Source: Proteiniphilum sp.
GTDB taxonomy: Bacteria > Bacteroidota > Bacteroidia > Bacteroidales > Dysgonomonadaceae
Assembly (NCBI GenBank): GCA_016649795.1
Contig: JAENWZ010000098.1
Span: 1-7,772 of the forward strand
Length of the DNA: 7,772 nt
Direction of reading: 5' to 3'
Both the position numbers and the translations under genes were made by a program. The notes under the pieces are model-generated. The model did no database searches. It saw only the letters and a program-made list of their open reading frames with translations, and was not told the origin of the DNA. Numbering within the stretch: the first letter of the stretch is position 1; every line of letters begins with the position of its first letter. Shown here one piece after another: positions 5,766-7,772 of the stretch.

Positions 5766-5936
5766 TTTTCAGTTCTCAGCGGTCAGCTATCAGCTGTCAG
5801 CTTTTTTAGCTGAGGTTGAGTTGCTTTCAGCGGTCTGGGTTTAAGCTCTAAGTGTTCAGTGGTCAGCGGTCAGCTTTCAGTTTTCAGTGATCAGCTCTCG
5901 GTGATCAGTTTTTAATTTTAAATTTTTAATTTTTAA
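5766..5936. repeat. Degenerate 7-bp tandem array between the kinase and DUF177 genes
   Basis: The + strand keeps a 7-bp phase in two blocks. 5766-5800 holds five consecutive units of the form NNNTCAG. 5853-5936 holds twelve consecutive units: eight end in TCAG or CGG (for example TGGTCAG, CTTTCAG, TGATCAG) and are followed without phase change by four A/T units such as TTTTTAA. Between the blocks (5801-5852) the period is still near 7, but with divergent units and two small length changes. A 6-bp hairpin, TCAGCT/AGCTGA, lies at 5797-5813. The kinase stop codon (5933-5935) is inside the last unit. In RNA sense the core unit reads CTGANNN. No coding capacity is evident. Confidence 0.88.
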
Positions 5937-7033
5937 TTCTCAAAGCGGGCTGCTTCTGACACGATTCGTTGCATCTCGTCGAAATTTTCTTCAAGGCTTT
6001 TCAGCAGCTTGAACTGCGCTTTTGTACGCACCAGATTATGATCGGGATATGCGATTTTATAATAGGTGTCTCCATCGATATAATCGGTGAAGAAGCGAAC
6101 CATTTGCATATATGTAAGCAGTTTGGCTCCGAAAGCAAGATGCTCAATCTCTATATCCGTCAGAAAGGATGCTGCATTTTCTAAATACCCTTTGGCATAT
6201 CCTTCAAATATAGCCAGATCAACTGAGATATTATCCAGGTTCTTATCATCTTCAGCACCGGTGTTGGCTCCGGTACGGATGAAATCCCCAAAATCGGAGA
6301 GAACATATCCAGGCATTACGGTATCCAAATCGACCACACAAAGCACCTGATCGTTATTATCGAACAGTATATTGTTCACTTTCGTATCGCAGTGGTTGGT
6401 ACGTTTGGGAAGCATACCTTCGCGATGCATCCTTTCCGGTTTGCACATCTCTCCGGCACGCTCCTCTATCTCTTTCACCAGCTCCGCGACATCATTCAAA
6501 CGACCTGCCTTGTCGGCTTTCACCGATTGGCGGAATGTCTCCAGACGTACTTCTATGTTGTGGAAGTTTGGAATAGTTTCGAAGAGAGGATCTCCCGGCA
6601 GATCGGCCAGCATCTTCTGAAATTCACCAAAAGCCATCCCGGCTCGATAAGCCAGTTGGGGATTGATCTCATCATAACTTTTACTCTCCTTGATATAATC
6701 CATCAGACGCCAGTAGTCGCCGCTGCTCTCTTTGTAGTAAAGTGCACCATCCAGTGTAGGAACCAGAGAAAGGACCCTGCTATCAATTTCTGCCACTCCC
6801 TTTTCTTCCAGTTTCTCACGGATGTGGCTTGTCACCCTGAAAATATTGTTCTGCAGTTCGGGTACATTTTGAAAAATATGATGATTGATACGTTGCAACA
6901 CATATTCATTTCCGTTTGAAACAACTTTGTAGGAATCGTTGATATGCCCTTTACCCAGTGGTTTGATCTCCACGTTGTCATCCTTGTCAATAAACTGAGA
7001 CACAATGCTCCTTAATCTGTCCTGATCGTTCAT
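5933..7033 (-). CDS. APH-fold sugar kinase, N-acetylhexosamine 1-kinase-like
   Basis: This is probably a cytosolic ATP-dependent small-molecule kinase of the aminoglycoside/choline phosphotransferase fold. The 366-residue product has the nucleotide-loop-like segment LGKGHINDSYKV (26-37), a lysine-poor N-lobe with YVLQRIN (44-50), the Brenner-type catalytic motif HCDTKVNN (214-221; catalytic Asp216, metal-binding Asn221) and the metal motif VDLDTVMPGYVLSDFGD (234-250). The HxDTKxNN plus DLDTxMPG combination resembles N-acetylhexosamine 1-kinases (NahK/LnpB) more than antibiotic kinases, so an anomeric sugar kinase role is favoured. The actual sugar is unknown. It starts at an ATG (7033) 48 bp after the CBM9-like gene with no promoter between, implying cotranscription. 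Its stop codon lies within the heptamer repeat array. I see no terminator beyond it. Confidence 0.8.
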   Translation of the reverse strand: MNDQDRLRSIVSQFIDKDDNVEIKPLGKGHINDSYKVVSNGNEYVLQRINHHIFQNVPELQNNIFRVTSHIREKLEEKGVAEIDSRVLSLVPTLDGALYYKESSGDYWRLMDYIKESKSYDEINPQLAYRAGMAFGEFQKMLADLPGDPLFETIPNFHNIEVRLETFRQSVKADKAGRLNDVAELVKEIEERAGEMCKPERMHREGMLPKRTNHCDTKVNNILFDNNDQVLCVVDLDTVMPGYVLSDFGDFIRTGANTGAEDDKNLDNISVDLAIFEGYAKGYLENAASFLTDIEIEHLAFGAKLLTYMQMVRFFTDYIDGDTYYKIAYPDHNLVRTKAQFKLLKSLEENFDEMQRIVSEAARFEN

Positions 7034-7081
7034 TATTGGTATTTTAATTGTATAAAAATTGGGGTATTAGTTACCGGTTGG

Positions 7082-7729
7082 TCACTCTAACTCCAGCAGT
7101 CCGAAAAACTGAGGAACGTGAAAGTCGGGGCTGGGTAGGTTGATGGGGTTCCAGCTGATATAATGCGGTTCTGGCGTTTCATCGCCGCATTTGTAAAAGT
7201 TTGCCCTTATTTTTTGTCCTGACAGTGTCTCGTAAGCTGCAAAACCCATTGTTTTTTTTGGGATTTCAAGATAGAGAGACCAATCACTCACCTGCCGGTC
7301 ACCCTCATACCTGTGATGGATGGTGCTGTGGCGGTAAATGGCTGGCATTTCCTCAGTGAGGTGTTCAGCTATTTCCCTTGTTTCATGCTTTGCTGCCAGT
7401 AATGCTCCCAGAATGTTGCATTCGAAATTGCGATAGGTTTTCTCCCCCTCACGTTGCATGAAGAACTCTACACAGCTGTCTTGCCAGACAGAGCCGAAAT
7501 CTTCCGTGTTTACCGCACGTACAGCCTCTCCTCTGGTATTATAACAGAGGTAGATACGCTCACCGTCGTGAGCAACATGTACAGTTACGGGCAACGATTT
7601 CGGGAATTGTTCTTTCCAGTTTACTTTATCTATAACTGCTTCCGCTCCCGCTTCAAGGAGCAGCTTCATTTTATCGGATACGGTTTCGTAATGCGATATG
7701 TGCTGGCTGGGGACATGTAAATTCTTCAT
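7082..7729 (-). CDS. CBM9-like domain protein, cytoplasmic
   Basis: The 215-residue product appears to be a single CBM9-like beta-sandwich domain of the type annotated as carbohydrate-binding family 9-like in Bacteroidota. Recognisable segments are VWQDSCVEFFM (middle), YRNFECNILGALLAAK, and the C-terminal block RANFYKCGDET, HYISWNP and PSPDFHVPQFFG. There is no signal peptide, lipobox or catalytic domain, so it is probably intracellular, unlike extracellular xylanase-linked CBM9. Ligand and role are unknown. I start it at the ATG at 7729 (MKNLHVPSQ). A TTG at 7768 in the same frame would lie upstream of the -7 element at 7747-7754 and adds a non-conserved basic segment. It is followed by the sugar kinase gene, which suggests a shared role in sugar handling, but this is inference from adjacency only. 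Confidence 0.8.
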   Translation of the reverse strand: MKNLHVPSQHISHYETVSDKMKLLLEAGAEAVIDKVNWKEQFPKSLPVTVHVAHDGERIYLCYNTRGEAVRAVNTEDFGSVWQDSCVEFFMQREGEKTYRNFECNILGALLAAKHETREIAEHLTEEMPAIYRHSTIHHRYEGDRQVSDWSLYLEIPKKTMGFAAYETLSGQKIRANFYKCGDETPEPHYISWNPINLPSPDFHVPQFFGLLELE

Positions 7730-7746
7730 ATTTCTTGTATTTTTAC

Positions 7747-7754
7747 CAAAGATA
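7747..7754 (-). promoter_or_regulatory. Bacteroidota -7 element (TATCTTTG) for the CBM9-like/kinase unit
   Basis: An exact TAnnTTTG match 18 bp upstream of the chosen ATG (7729), the same octamer as at 3767 and 5717. The -33 region would fall at or beyond the window edge. It argues against the upstream TTG start. Confidence 0.5.
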
Positions 7755-7772
7755 TCCTTTTTGCCCAAATTA

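Noticed and set aside
5766..5936. Small RNA gene or riboswitch in the 241-bp spacer
   Set aside because: The inverted pairings here are mostly by-products of TCAG/CTGA repeats, there is no terminator with a U-run, and no known riboswitch core is recognisable.
5933..7033. Aminoglycoside resistance gene
   Set aside because: The fold is shared, but the HCDTKVNN and DLDTVMPG motifs fit NahK-like sugar kinases better, and there is no mobile element or resistance context.
7730..7768. N-terminal extension of the CBM9-like protein from a TTG at 7768
   Set aside because: The extension overlaps a clean -7 promoter element, uses a weak start and encodes a basic segment without family resemblance; the ATG at 7729 fits better.

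Overview
The window is a stretch of Bacteroidota chromosome with every recognisable gene on the minus strand, so transcription runs from high to low coordinates. Several things point to Bacteroidota, probably Bacteroidales (a Dysgonomonadaceae- or Porphyromonadaceae-like genome is my guess). These are the gene order DUF177 - rpmF - fabH - era - der, the DUF349 protein with an acidic Pro/Glu-rich N-terminus, A/T-rich leaders mostly lacking Shine-Dalgarno sequences, and -7 elements of the form TAnnTTTG with TATCTTTG occurring three times.

In transcription order: (1) a cytoplasmic CBM9-like protein (start corrected to 7729) and, 48 bp downstream, an APH-fold sugar kinase related to N-acetylhexosamine 1-kinases. 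They look like a two-gene unit with a promoter just upstream. (2) A 241-bp spacer filled by a degenerate 7-bp tandem array and ending in the promoter of the next unit. (3) DUF177/YceD (GTG start, strong Shine-Dalgarno) and rpmF (L32), 31 bp apart. (4) An intrinsic-terminator-like hairpin, then fabH, with no convincing promoter of its own. (5) era, with its own -7 element in the 59-bp fabH-era gap. (6) A 108-bp spacer made almost wholly of an in-phase 8-bp tandem array, then der. (7) A 259-bp A/T-rich spacer with a weak terminator-like hairpin and a promoter, then a DUF349 protein that runs off the left edge of the window.

The core genes form a translation/ribosome-assembly and fatty-acid-initiation cluster. 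YceD and L32 belong to 50S biogenesis, Era and Der are ribosome-assembly GTPases of the 30S and 50S, and FabH starts type II fatty acid synthesis. This cluster is conserved and ordinary.

The unusual signal lies between the genes. Two spacers (era-der and kinase-DUF177) are built from short units that keep a strict 8-bp or 7-bp phase for about 12 consecutive copies while the unit sequence drifts along the array. In both cases the array begins in the stop codon of the upstream gene. I found no CRISPR, insertion sequence, tRNA/rRNA, defence locus or obvious horizontally acquired island.
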